Shown here piece by piece: positions 1-8,246 of a stretch of DNA of 64,000 bases. Position 1 is the stretch's first letter, and the number at the start of each line of letters is the position of its first letter. The stretch comes from BOG-932 sp965276835 (GTDB lineage Bacteria > Pseudomonadota > Alphaproteobacteria > BOG-932 > Roseiterribacteraceae), in the NCBI GenBank assembly GCA_965276835.1, contig OZ255631.1, forward strand, positions 248,001 to 312,000, given 5' to 3'. The position numbers and the translations under genes were made by a program. Below the pieces are notes generated by a model. That model was not told the DNA's origin. It did no database searches and saw only the letters and a list, made by a program, of their open reading frames with translations.

Positions 1-1
1 G

Positions 2-1126
2 TTCCGGCAGGAAGTGGCGGAGACCGATCCCGATCATGCCGGCCAATATCGGATGGATGCCTATTCCAAGGCATCGCAGCTCAGTTTTTTCCTGTGGGAC
101 TCCGCGCCCGACCCTGAACTGCTGGCCGCCGCCGAAAAGGGCGACCTCAACACCGATTCCGGCCTGAAGAAACAGGTCGACCGGATGGTCGCGTCGCCGC
201 GCCTCGAGGGCGGGGTCCGTGCGTTCTTCACGGACATGCTGGGCTTCGACGAGTTCCAGACGCTGGCCAAGGATTCGATGATCTTCCCGAAATTCAGCAC
301 CAAGGTCGCGAAAGAGGCCCAGGAGCAGACATTGCGGACGATCACCAACCTGCTGGTGGCTGAAAAGGGCGACTATCGCGACATTTTCACGACACGGAAG
401 ACCTTTCTGACGCCGCTGTTGGCCTCGGTCTATGGTGTGCCGTTGCTGGCGCCGGACGGTGGCTGGCGTCCGTATGAGTGGCCGGCAGGCGATGCACGGG
501 CAGGGATCATCTCCCAGGTCGCGTTCGTCGCACTGCATTCCCATCCGGGGCGCAGCTCGCCGACCTTGCGCGGCAAGGCGGTGCGCGAGGTTCTGCTGTG
601 CCAGCGGGTTCCGACCCCGCCGGCCAACGTCAATTTCACCCTGGTCCAGGATACGAAGAACCCGCAATACAAGACGGCGCGCGCCCGTTTGGCGGCGCAT
701 GCGACCGACGCAACCTGTGCCGGTTGCCACAAGATCATGGACCCGATCGGGTTGGGACTTGAGGCGTTCGACTCCGGCGGTTCCTTGCGCAGCAGCGAGA
801 ACGGCGCGGAGATCGATACCAGCGGCAACCTCGACGGCATCAAGTTTACAGATGCGGCGGGCCTTGCCCAGGCGGTGCACGACAACCCAGCTGCGCCGGC
901 CTGCGTCGTCAGCCGCGCCATGTCCTATGGACTGGGCCGCCTTCCGGTGAAGTCCGAAGGCGAGTGGGTGAAGGCGATGCAGGACAATTTCAAGCAGGCG
1001 AATTATCGCCTGCCGGATCTGATGCGTCGGATCGCGACCAGTTCGGAATTCTATCACATCGCGCCGCCCCAGATGGGCGCGCTCGACAACCCGGCATCCA
1101 AGCTTGCCCAGGAGATTCAGCAATGA
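2..1126 (+). CDS. DUF1592/DUF1588/DUF1585 secreted haem-motif protein (5' end outside window)
   Basis: Partial gene. The frame is open to base 2, so the GTG at 14 is probably an internal codon and the true start lies upstream. The visible 375 residues match, in order, the DUF1592 (first third), DUF1588 (middle) and DUF1585 (last 75 residues) modules of large secreted proteins best known from Planctomycetes. The motif CAGCH at bases 716-730 is a CxxCH c-type haem attachment site, which implies a periplasmic protein. The stop overlaps the ATG of the DUF1552 gene (ATGA), the usual partner of this family. The reaction of these pairs is not established. The downstream secreted repeat protein and molybdenum hydroxylase suggest an extracytoplasmic electron-transfer role, which is inference. 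Confidence 0.85.
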   Translation, partial: FRQEVAETDPDHAGQYRMDAYSKASQLSFFLWDSAPDPELLAAAEKGDLNTDSGLKKQVDRMVASPRLEGGVRAFFTDMLGFDEFQTLAKDSMIFPKFSTKVAKEAQEQTLRTITNLLVAEKGDYRDIFTTRKTFLTPLLASVYGVPLLAPDGGWRPYEWPAGDARAGIISQVAFVALHSHPGRSSPTLRGKAVREVLLCQRVPTPPANVNFTLVQDTKNPQYKTARARLAAHATDATCAGCHKIMDPIGLGLEAFDSGGSLRSSENGAEIDTSGNLDGIKFTDAAGLAQAVHDNPAAPACVVSRAMSYGLGRLPVKSEGEWVKAMQDNFKQANYRLPDLMRRIATSSEFYHIAPPQMGALDNPASKLAQEIQQ

Positions 1127-2463
1127 TCCCGATGCATCGTTTTAACCGCCGCAACCTGTTACGCGGCATGATGGGCGGCGCGGCCGTAACGGTCGGTCTG
1201 CCTTTCCTCGATTGTTTCTTGAACATGAACGGCACCGCGCTGGCCGACGGGCAGCCGCTGCCGGTCAATTTCGGGACTTGGTTCTGGGGCCTGGGCCTCA
1301 ATCCCGGCCGCTGGGAACCGGCGAAGGCGGGCAAGCTGGAGGCGATGAATGTCGAGCTGCAGCCGCTCGCCGCCCACAAGGACAAGATGAACGTCTTTTC
1401 CGGTATGAAGGCGTTCCTCGACGGCAAGCCGAACGGCGTCCACTTCTCAGGGGTGCAGGGCATGCTGACGGGTACGGTTCCGCGCGGCATGACCGCGGAC
1501 AAGCCCAGCGTCGATACGCTGATCGCCGACCAGATCGGCACCCGCACACGCTTCCGTTCGCTGGAAGTGTGCTGTGCCGGGAACCCGTCGCACAGCCAAA
1601 GCCGCCGCAGCGGCGCGGTGGTGAACCCCGGCGAAATCTCGCCGGTGGCGCTTTATACGCGCGTCTTCGGGCCGGAATTCAAGGATCCGAACGCGGCGGA
1701 CTTCACGCCTGACCCGGCCGTCATCGTGCGCAAGAGCGCGCTGTCGGCGGTGGCGGACGACCGCGCCGATTTCGTGAAGACCCTGGGCGCGGCCGACAAG
1801 GCGCGGCTGGACGAATATTTCACCTCGCTGCGCGAACTGGAACAGCAGTTGGCATTGCAGCTTCAAAAGCCGGCGCCGCTGGCCGCCTGCACCGTGCCGG
1901 GCAAGGTCGACGAAAGCCCGATCGGGACCGAGATCGAGATCGTCAAGAACAACCACAAGTTGTTCGCCGGCCTGCTGGCCCATGCGCTGGCCTGCGGCCA
2001 GACCAACGTGATCAATGTCGCATACTCGGACGCGACGTCTTCTCTGCGCCGCGCCGGCGGCACGCAGACCCATCATGAGTTCAGCCACGAAGAGCCGGTC
2101 GATGCCGTGTTGGGCTACCAGCCGACATTGGCCTGGTTCTTCAACGAAATCATGGGCAGCCTGGCCTTCTTCCTGGCGTCGCTCGACGGCATCAAGGAAG
2201 GCGACAAGACCTTGCTGGACCGCACCGTCATCATGACCGCGACAGACCTTGGTTATGCCAAGCTGCACGGGCTTGAGAATATGCCGATGATGACCTTCGG
2301 CAGCGGCAACGGAAAGCTCAAAACCGGGCTGCACATCGCCGCCCAAGGTGAGCCGACCAGCCGGCTCGGCCTGACTCTGCAGCAGGTGATGGGCGTTCCG
2401 GTGTCCAGCTGGGGCACGGATTCGATGCAGACGTCGAAGACCATTACCGAAATCGTCGCCTGA
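1123..2463 (+). CDS. DUF1552 family protein, Tat-exported
   Basis: A 446-residue protein. The start was chosen at the ATG overlapping the previous stop (ATGA); a longer open frame upstream lies inside the DUF1592 gene. The N-terminus carries a twin-arginine signal (NRRNLLRGMMGG, residues 8-19), then a hydrophobic stretch and ALADG near residue 42 as a likely cleavage zone. The body matches DUF1552, an alkaline-phosphatase-like fold family almost always encoded next to DUF1592-type proteins. Tat export implies folding, possibly with a metal, before transport. It is the second gene of a plus-strand operon running to about 6524, with 11 bases to the next gene. The biochemical role is unknown. 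Confidence 0.85.
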   Translation: MIPMHRFNRRNLLRGMMGGAAVTVGLPFLDCFLNMNGTALADGQPLPVNFGTWFWGLGLNPGRWEPAKAGKLEAMNVELQPLAAHKDKMNVFSGMKAFLDGKPNGVHFSGVQGMLTGTVPRGMTADKPSVDTLIADQIGTRTRFRSLEVCCAGNPSHSQSRRSGAVVNPGEISPVALYTRVFGPEFKDPNAADFTPDPAVIVRKSALSAVADDRADFVKTLGAADKARLDEYFTSLRELEQQLALQLQKPAPLAACTVPGKVDESPIGTEIEIVKNNHKLFAGLLAHALACGQTNVINVAYSDATSSLRRAGGTQTHHEFSHEEPVDAVLGYQPTLAWFFNEIMGSLAFFLASLDGIKEGDKTLLDRTVIMTATDLGYAKLHGLENMPMMTFGSGNGKLKTGLHIAAQGEPTSRLGLTLQQVMGVPVSSWGTDSMQTSKTITEIVA

Positions 2464-2474
2464 GGATCGGTTCC

Positions 2475-3785
2475 ATGAAACTTGCTCCTGTCATCATCGG
2501 CGTCGTCGCGGTCGCGGTTATCGCCGGCGGCATCTACAAGTTCGGCGGCGTTGGCGGCGGCGCGCGATCGGGGGGGGCGCTTCTGGCGCTCGCCGACACC
2601 GCGCCGCTGGCCACGCCGCCGGGCGTTACCTATGCGACCGCCAAGACCGGCGGGACCGTGCTGCTGGCGACCGCCGGCATCCAGATCCCGGCGATGGCCA
2701 CCGCTTATGCCGATGCCAACGGCAAGACGCTCTATACGTCGGACAAGGACGATCAACCGGGTAAATCCAGCTGCGACGCCGAATGCGCCAAAACCTGGAT
2801 TCCCCTTGCGGCCCCGGCAAACGCGACGGCGTTCGGCGACTGGTCCGTGGTCACCCGTGACGACAAGAGCAAGCAGTGGGCGCTGAACGGCAGGCCGCTT
2901 TACAGCTACGTCAAGGACAAGATGCCGATGGATGGCACCGGCAACGGTCTTGACGGCGCATGGCACATAGCCTTGTTCAAGCCGGGCGAGGGAGGGGCCA
3001 AGACGCCCGCCGGTATCGCAATGCAGGATTCCGCCAACGCGTCGGCACAGATTCTGGTCAACGATCAGGGCAACCCGCTCTATGTGAGCGATGACGACAG
3101 CGCCGGCAAACCGACCTGCGTCAAGGATCCGTGCTCAATCCATTGGCCGGCTTTGTTCGCGGCGCAGATCGCCAAGCCGATGGGCGACTTCACGGTCGTC
3201 AATCGCGGCGACGGCATGTTCCAATGGGCCTATAAGGGCCACCCACTCTATAGCTATGACGGCGATGTCGAGCCGGGCGACACGAATGGAAACGGCCAGG
3301 GCGGCAAATGGCACGTCGCGGTCGTGCAGCGCGAGTTCATGCCCGATCACATCAGGATCGCCCGCAACACGTTCGGCGCCAGCACGCTGGTGTCGGCTGA
3401 CGGGATGACCTTGTATGTCCGCGACCGGGTGGTCGGCACCAATACCGGTCACAATCTGCGCATGGGGTCGCACGGCAATCCGATGGTCGGCAAGATACTG
3501 GGCACCCATTCCTGCGACGCGGAATGCGCCAAGACCTGGAAGCCTCTGGCCGCTCCGGCCGATGCACAGCCCTCCGGCTATTGGGATGTTGCGGAACGCG
3601 ACGACAAGACCCGGCAATGGACCTATCGCGGTTTCGCCGTTTATAGCTATACCGGCGACAAGAAACCGGGTGATATGCTGGGCAACGATACCTATGACAT
3701 CATGGCGGGTAACGACCCGTTCATTATGGCGGACCTTGGCGTAAAAGGGATGGGAGCTTTCGTCTGGCACACCGCCGCCCCGTAA
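2475..3785 (+). CDS. Secreted/lipoprotein repeat protein with three Y-X4-D domains
   Basis: A 436-residue protein with an N-terminal hydrophobic anchor or signal (residues 3-20). It has three tandem copies of the COG4315/PF03640 'Lipoprotein_15' domain, each with an LYxxxxD strand: LYTSDKD near residue 86, LYVSDDD near 202 and LYVRDRV near 312. Each is followed by a Cys pair and a WxPL-type strand; copies 1 and 3 share SCDAECAKTW. In each copy a second strand, PLYSY or VYSYTGD, closes the unit. These domains occur in secreted proteins linked to electron transfer or quinone-type cofactors, but no reaction is proven. An SD-like AGGA precedes the ATG. Its place between DUF1552 and the Fe-S/Mo genes suggests an electron carrier or adaptor, which is inference. 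Confidence 0.8.
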   Translation: MKLAPVIIGVVAVAVIAGGIYKFGGVGGGARSGGALLALADTAPLATPPGVTYATAKTGGTVLLATAGIQIPAMATAYADANGKTLYTSDKDDQPGKSSCDAECAKTWIPLAAPANATAFGDWSVVTRDDKSKQWALNGRPLYSYVKDKMPMDGTGNGLDGAWHIALFKPGEGGAKTPAGIAMQDSANASAQILVNDQGNPLYVSDDDSAGKPTCVKDPCSIHWPALFAAQIAKPMGDFTVVNRGDGMFQWAYKGHPLYSYDGDVEPGDTNGNGQGGKWHVAVVQREFMPDHIRIARNTFGASTLVSADGMTLYVRDRVVGTNTGHNLRMGSHGNPMVGKILGTHSCDAECAKTWKPLAAPADAQPSGYWDVAERDDKTRQWTYRGFAVYSYTGDKKPGDMLGNDTYDIMAGNDPFIMADLGVKGMGAFVWHTAAP

Positions 3786-3810
3786 GGGGGCAGCGCCGAA
3801 AGAGGTAAGA

Positions 3811-4269
3811 TTGCCTTATACACTGACGGTCAACGGCCAAACCCACGAGATCGACGCCGACCCCTCGACGCCGCTTTTATGGGTTTTGCGCGACCATCTG
3901 GGGATGACCGGCACCAAATACGGCTGTGGCATCGCTCAATGCGGCGCCTGTACCGTGCATCTGGACGGCACGCCGACCCGGTCGTGCCAGGTCCCACTCG
4001 ACAGCGCCGCCGGCGCCAACGTCACGACTATCGAAGGCCTGTCGGCTGATTCCAGCCACCCGCTGCAGCAATTGTGGGTCGAGCTGAACGTGCCGCAATG
4101 CGGATACTGCCAAGCCGGCATGCTGATGGCCGCCGCGGCCCTGCTGAAGCAAATCCCTGACCCGACCGACCGGGACATCGACATGTATGTCGACAATGTC
4201 TGCCGGTGCGGTACGTACCCAAGAGTTCGGGCAGCCATCCACAAGGCTGCCGCCGGGTCGAGGGCGTAG
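3811..4269 (+). CDS. [2Fe-2S]-binding small subunit of a molybdenum hydroxylase (IorA/CoxS-like)
   Basis: A 152-residue iron-sulfur subunit of the xanthine oxidase family, starting at TTG behind AGAGG. The N-terminal plant-ferredoxin-like cluster is CGIAQCGAC (residues 38-46), with a fourth Cys in TRSCQ. The C-terminal helical cluster uses CGYC and CRCG. It passes electrons from the molybdenum subunit encoded immediately downstream. Size and motifs match isoquinoline 1-oxidoreductase alpha-type subunits. It has no export signal of its own, so it presumably travels with the Tat-targeted large subunit. No FAD subunit gene follows, as expected for the two-subunit, FAD-less class that donates to a cytochrome c. 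Confidence 0.93.
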   Translation: MPYTLTVNGQTHEIDADPSTPLLWVLRDHLGMTGTKYGCGIAQCGACTVHLDGTPTRSCQVPLDSAAGANVTTIEGLSADSSHPLQQLWVELNVPQCGYCQAGMLMAAAALLKQIPDPTDRDIDMYVDNVCRCGTYPRVRAAIHKAAAGSRA

Positions 4270-4274
4270 GCGCG

Positions 4275-6524
4275 ATGGGAACCATGCCCCAGATAGGTCG
4301 CCGGCAATTCCTGGTCGCCGCCGCGGCGTTCGGTGGCGGCATGGCGCTGGGCGTCGTCGATGCCGACGCCGCCTTCGTCGATACCCTGCCGTGGGGCGAC
4401 GCCGATACGTCGCCGGGCGCGGAGTTCACGCCCTGGATTTCCATCGGCCCCGACAACATCGTCACCGTCCGCGTCGCCACGCCCGAGATCGGCAACGGCG
4501 TGATGACCCAGGCCCCGATGCTCGTGGCAGAGGAACTGGCCTGCGATTGGAACAAGATCCGCGCCGAATACGCGCCGACCAGCCGCGATTATCGCGAGAA
4601 CGGCACCTATCGGATGGGCGACGGGCCCATCGGCTATTTCAGCGGCCGGTCCACCTCGGCTGAGCGTATGAAACTGTTTCTACAGGTCGGGGCCAGCGCA
4701 CGCGAACGGCTGAAGGCGGCCGCTGCCGCGGAATGGAAGGTTCCGGCCGGCGAGATCGACGCCAAGGACAGCGTGCTGACGCACAAAGCGACAGGTCGTT
4801 CGGTGCTCTATGGCGACATCGCGGCCAAGGCCGCCAAGATCAAGCTGGAAGTCGAACCGCAACCCAAGCCGCAAACCGAGTGGACCCTGCTGGGAAAAGC
4901 CTCGCCGCCCAAGCTGAATATCCCCGGCATCGTCAACGGCAGCCTGACCTACGGCATCGATGTGCGCGTGCCCGATATGGTCTATGCCGCGCTCCGCCAA
5001 TCGCCCGTTCATGGCGGCCGGATCAAATCGTTCGACGCCGAGCCGATCAAAAAGATGCCGGGCGTGCTGGCAGTGGTGACGGTAGACCCGGATGAGCCGC
5101 GCGCCGGGGTTAAGCTGGTGACGGGCTTTCCCTACGACGACACGCGCCCCCGCGCCGCAGTCGCGGTTATCGCGGAACATTACTGGCAGGCGCGCAAGGC
5201 GTTGGATGCGCTGCAGGTCGAATGGGACGACGGGCCGGGCGCCAAGTGGAAATCGACGGATCAGATGGTCGATGCCTGCATCGCCGCGCTGGAACATAAG
5301 GCCGACAAGGTTGAGCAGCAGTCGGGCGACGTTTCGCTGCTTGCCAAACAGGACAAGATTGTCGAGGCGACTTACCTCACCCCGTTCTGCGACCAGGCGC
5401 CGATGGAGCCGCTGAACGGTACCGCTCTGGTAACACAGGACCGGGTCGATGTCTGGCATCCGGCTCAACAGTCGAGGCAGGCTTTTCTGGTCACTGTCGA
5501 TGAGACCGGCATGGATCCGGCCAAGGTGTTCTTCCACCAGACCTTTATCGGCGGGGCCTTCGGCCGGCGGATTTTCTCCGACGACCTGCGCATGGTCGTC
5601 GCCATCGCCAAGAAATTCCCCGGTCGCCCGGTCCACACCATCTGGTCGCGCGAGGAACAGACGCGCCAGGGCAAATACCGCCCGCTGGTCGCCGCTAAGC
5701 TGAAGGCCGGCCTGGACAAGTCTGGCCTGCCGGCAGTGTTCATCGCCAACCAGGCCTCGAAAGGGCATTTCCCGCGCCTGGCCGACAGCCCTTATGCATT
5801 GGGCTGCATCCCCAACGTGCTGGTCGATGTGCGGAATCTGCCGTTCCACGTCGTCACCGGCGCCTATCGCGGCCCCGGCTACAACTCCTATGTCTTCATG
5901 GTCGAAAGCTTCATCGACGAATGCGCCCACGCCGCGGGCATCGACCCGGTGGAATACAGACTGCGCATTCTGTCCAAATGGCCGGACGACGGCTGGACCA
6001 AGGTGTTGAAAGAGGTCGCCGACAAATCCGGCTGGGGCAAGACATTGCCCAAGGGCTGGGCGCAAGGCGTCGCCATTTCGAACTGGGGCATGAACGGCAA
6101 GCCGCAGGCGGGCACGACCGTCGCGGTTGTCGCTACGATCGAAGTAACCAATGCCGGCAAGCTGACAGTCCACCAGCTCGACGCCGCCTTCGACACCGGC
6201 CGCATCGTCAACCGTGACGCGGTGCTGAATCTGGCGCAGGGCGGGTTGGTGTTCGGCCTCAACATGGCGCTTAACGAAGAGGTCAACGTTAAGGACGGTC
6301 GTATGGTCGAGGGCAATTTCGACCAGTACCCCATCCTGCGCACCGGCGACACGCCGCAGATCAACGTGCATTTCGGCGGGCTGTCGGGGCATGACCGTTT
6401 TTCCGAAATGGGCGAACCGCCGGCCGGTCCGGTCGGGCCAGCCATCGCCAACGCCATCTTTAAGATTACCGGGAAACGCGTCCGCTCGACGCCGCTGCGC
6501 AAGCACGATCTCAGCTGGGCGTAG
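4275..6524 (+). CDS. Molybdopterin-binding large subunit of aldehyde/isoquinoline-type dehydrogenase
   Basis: A 749-residue xanthine dehydrogenase-family large subunit. The ATG at 4275 is preferred because it begins a Tat signal (GRRQFLVAAAAF, residues 8-19); the frame also extends 23 codons upstream into the small-subunit gene. Moco-binding loops are visible: GGAFGRRIF near residue 425 and GAYRGPGYNS near 530. MGEPPAGPVGP near the C-terminus holds the expected catalytic Glu. It pairs with the [2Fe-2S] subunit five bases upstream. The predicted reaction is hydroxylation of an aldehyde or N-heterocycle in the periplasm; the substrate cannot be read from sequence. It is the last gene of the operon and is followed by a palindromic repeat at 6541. 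Confidence 0.92.
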   Translation: MGTMPQIGRRQFLVAAAAFGGGMALGVVDADAAFVDTLPWGDADTSPGAEFTPWISIGPDNIVTVRVATPEIGNGVMTQAPMLVAEELACDWNKIRAEYAPTSRDYRENGTYRMGDGPIGYFSGRSTSAERMKLFLQVGASARERLKAAAAAEWKVPAGEIDAKDSVLTHKATGRSVLYGDIAAKAAKIKLEVEPQPKPQTEWTLLGKASPPKLNIPGIVNGSLTYGIDVRVPDMVYAALRQSPVHGGRIKSFDAEPIKKMPGVLAVVTVDPDEPRAGVKLVTGFPYDDTRPRAAVAVIAEHYWQARKALDALQVEWDDGPGAKWKSTDQMVDACIAALEHKADKVEQQSGDVSLLAKQDKIVEATYLTPFCDQAPMEPLNGTALVTQDRVDVWHPAQQSRQAFLVTVDETGMDPAKVFFHQTFIGGAFGRRIFSDDLRMVVAIAKKFPGRPVHTIWSREEQTRQGKYRPLVAAKLKAGLDKSGLPAVFIANQASKGHFPRLADSPYALGCIPNVLVDVRNLPFHVVTGAYRGPGYNSYVFMVESFIDECAHAAGIDPVEYRLRILSKWPDDGWTKVLKEVADKSGWGKTLPKGWAQGVAISNWGMNGKPQAGTTVAVVATIEVTNAGKLTVHQLDAAFDTGRIVNRDAVLNLAQGGLVFGLNMALNEEVNVKDGRMVEGNFDQYPILRTGDTPQINVHFGGLSGHDRFSEMGEPPAGPVGPAIANAIFKITGKRVRSTPLRKHDLSWA

Positions 6525-6540
6525 TATATTCTTCGTTCAG

Positions 6541-6570
6541 CCGTCATACTCGCGTGCGCGGGGATGACGG
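6541..6570. repeat. Palindromic intergenic repeat after the Mo-hydroxylase operon
   Basis: Two 14-base arms (6541-6554 and 6557-6570) around a 2-base loop match at 12 of 14 positions. The arms read CCGTCAT...ATGACGG, the form of the short REP-like palindromes scattered between genes in many proteobacteria. It could also act as an mRNA stabiliser or weak terminator, but no T-run follows. Confidence 0.6.
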
Positions 6571-6588
6571 CGCAAGGACAGAACTATA

Positions 6589-7077
6589 GTGCCTCAAGAC
6601 TGCCGAGCGATAATTGCTTTCTGCGTTGGGCTAATGGCTTCGATTACGGCTGTTCCTTATATTTTGGCCGTGACGGCGTTTCACTCTAATTCATTCGCCC
6701 CATTTTACGCCGCCGTCGTTGCCTTTTTTGGGGCAGGTGGCGCAAGTTACTTCATTGTTAAAAAATCACAATTCTCCACTGACGATGCCATTAAGCTTTT
6801 GTTGCTAAGCGATTTCTTCGCGGTGGTTACGTTTACCGTTTTATTTGTGCTGATAGCGTTTTTCGAGCTGATTTTCTCCGATGATGTGCCATCGTTCCCA
6901 TTTAACACCGGTATGTCCTCGGTATTGAGTTTGCCGGTAGGCGCAATTGGAATGTTCGTGTTTGCTCTTACTGTTGGTAATTGGATCACGCGTGGTGTGG
7001 GATTCATCATGGCAGTGCGACCAGTCCTTTTGCTCTTGGCGTTTGACGGACGGTTATCCAAATCCTCAGCCGACTAA
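6589..7077 (+). CDS. Hypothetical four-helix membrane protein
   Basis: A 162-residue protein read from GTG at 6589 with AAGGA about 10 bases upstream. It has about four hydrophobic helices (roughly residues 7-28, 36-56, 73-98 and 108-150) with little between them, and no motif I recognise. The DNA is visibly more AT-rich, with more AT-ending codons, than its neighbours, so it may be a recent arrival. It lies between the molybdenum operon and a small exported protein with no clear operon link. It may equally start at the ATG 45 bases downstream. Confidence 0.55.
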   Translation: MPQDCRAIIAFCVGLMASITAVPYILAVTAFHSNSFAPFYAAVVAFFGAGGASYFIVKKSQFSTDDAIKLLLLSDFFAVVTFTVLFVLIAFFELIFSDDVPSFPFNTGMSSVLSLPVGAIGMFVFALTVGNWITRGVGFIMAVRPVLLLLAFDGRLSKSSAD

Positions 7078-7112
7078 ATCGCACTTTTGGCGCCAGAGGA
7101 GAGGCGAAGGGG

Positions 7113-7439
7113 ATGCGCTCCCGAGGTTTGCTTGCTGCTCTGGCGATCTGCGCTGCTCTCGGCGCCGCCATCGCCCAAACCGAACCGCCCAAACCGCTCA
7201 AGGTCATCGTTGGCGACGGCGAGTTACTGTTCGGCGGTGAAAACCTGGATACCGACCAGTTGCGCGCGAAGCTGGCGGCGACCGGACGGCAGGCCGAGAA
7301 AATCCTGTTGCAGGTCGGGCCGACGGCAAAGACCGTCTATATCCACCGCGCCATCGAAGCGATCCATGCCGCCGGCTTCGGCAATATCGCGCTCGTCGGC
7401 CCGTCCGGAACCGAAATCCCGGGCGAGCCGCCGATTTAG
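7113..7439 (+). CDS. Small exported protein resembling the ExbD/TolR periplasmic domain
   Basis: A 108-residue protein with a Sec signal (about residues 1-21, ending AIAQT) and strong SD purines before the ATG. The mature part has the beta-alpha pattern of an ExbD/TolR periplasmic domain: an LxxKL helix (LDTDQLRAKLAAT), a strand ILLQVGP, a helix HRAIEAIHAAGF and a strand IALVGP. Unlike true ExbD it appears to be secreted and soluble, without the membrane anchor and its proton-channel Asp. It converges on a TonB-family gene with only 4 bases between them. The function is inferred; it may be a stand-alone accessory or a degenerate ExbD. Confidence 0.6.
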   Translation: MRSRGLLAALAICAALGAAIAQTEPPKPLKVIVGDGELLFGGENLDTDQLRAKLAATGRQAEKILLQVGPTAKTVYIHRAIEAIHAAGFGNIALVGPSGTEIPGEPPI

Positions 7440-7443
7440 CACA

Positions 7444-8079
7444 TCATTTCAACTGGAAGCTGACCCGGTACCGCGCTGCCGCGGCGACCGGTATGCCGTT
7501 CACCAGTTTCGGTGCGAACCGCCATTTGGCGAACGCTTTCTGGGCGGCGGCGGCAAAACCCAAGCCGGTGGGCGTTTCGCTGACCAGCTGCAAGTCGCCG
7601 ACCGACCCGTCGGGTTCGATCGTGAAGTTGAAGTCGACATAGCCGGTGCGGCCTTGATCGAGAGCACGGTCCGGATAGATCGGATCGTTGTGCTGGATCG
7701 GTCTTTGGTTGGTAATCACCGGCTCGGGCGGCGTTTCGGTCGTGACCGTCTTTGCCGTCCCCTTGTCGAAATCGAGTACCGGCGGAATGACCAGCGGCTG
7801 CACGTCGGTCCGCACGTTTGGTATTTCGATGACCTTCTGTGGCTTGAAGGTCGGCTCTACCTGCGGCTTAGGCGGGGGCGCGGCGTGCGGCATTTCGAAG
7901 ACAGTCATGATATCGGGCGGCTCGGCTGGTGTTGTTTTCGCGCCAGGCGGGAATGCCAGGTAATAGGCCAATGCCAGAAACAAAACCGCATGCAAAACGA
8001 TTGAGATTGCTATGCCAGGCCGCACCCGCTCCAGGAACATCGCGTTCCGCCAGGCGTAGCTATCGATTGCGCGTACCAT
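7444..8079 (-). CDS. TonB-family energy transducer
   Basis: A 211-residue protein starting at ATG behind GGGGAGGTAACG. It has one membrane helix near residues 21-43, then a proline-rich periplasmic spacer (PPPKPQVEP, residues 70-105). The C-terminal TonB domain covers about 125-211, with YPDRALDQGRTGYVDFNFTI and a WRFAPK strand. TonB couples the inner-membrane proton gradient, through ExbBD, to outer-membrane receptors. No exbB gene or receptor is in the window. The AT-rich region upstream (8080-8246) probably holds its promoter. Confidence 0.9.
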   Translation of the reverse strand: MVRAIDSYAWRNAMFLERVRPGIAISIVLHAVLFLALAYYLAFPPGAKTTPAEPPDIMTVFEMPHAAPPPKPQVEPTFKPQKVIEIPNVRTDVQPLVIPPVLDFDKGTAKTVTTETPPEPVITNQRPIQHNDPIYPDRALDQGRTGYVDFNFTIEPDGSVGDLQLVSETPTGLGFAAAAQKAFAKWRFAPKLVNGIPVAAAARYRVSFQLK

Positions 8080-8246
8080 CGTTACCTCCCCGAATAAAAT
8101 CTCCCAAAACGGGCTTCTTATTCCGGAAGGTTAAGTCCGTATAAAATACGTCGTCAATATTTCATTATTTGATAATAAAATTTAGTTCATTTATTCAAGT
8201 ATACGTAATGTTAATTTTCATATTTATGAAGGAATGAACAGGTCGT
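8080..8246. promoter_or_regulatory. AT-rich intergenic region, probable tonB promoter/operator
   Basis: A 167-base gap whose inner part (about 8139-8240) is strikingly AT-rich in an otherwise GC-rich window. It contains an imperfect inverted repeat, TTATT at 8165-8169 and AATAA at 8174-8178, of the general AT-rich kind bound by Fur-like iron regulators. I cannot assign a regulator. The region separates the start of the tonB gene from the 3' end of the cupin operon, so it can only serve tonB as a promoter. Confidence 0.35.

Noticed and set aside
1447..2346. A 299-codon minus-strand frame inside the DUF1552 gene
   Set aside because: No start signal, no family resemblance; a mirror of the plus-strand codon bias.
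4680..6506. A 608-codon open frame on the minus strand inside the Mo hydroxylase gene
   Set aside because: High-GC shadow frame: no recognised domain, Arg/Gly/Asp-biased composition, and the plus strand carries a complete, motif-rich enzyme.
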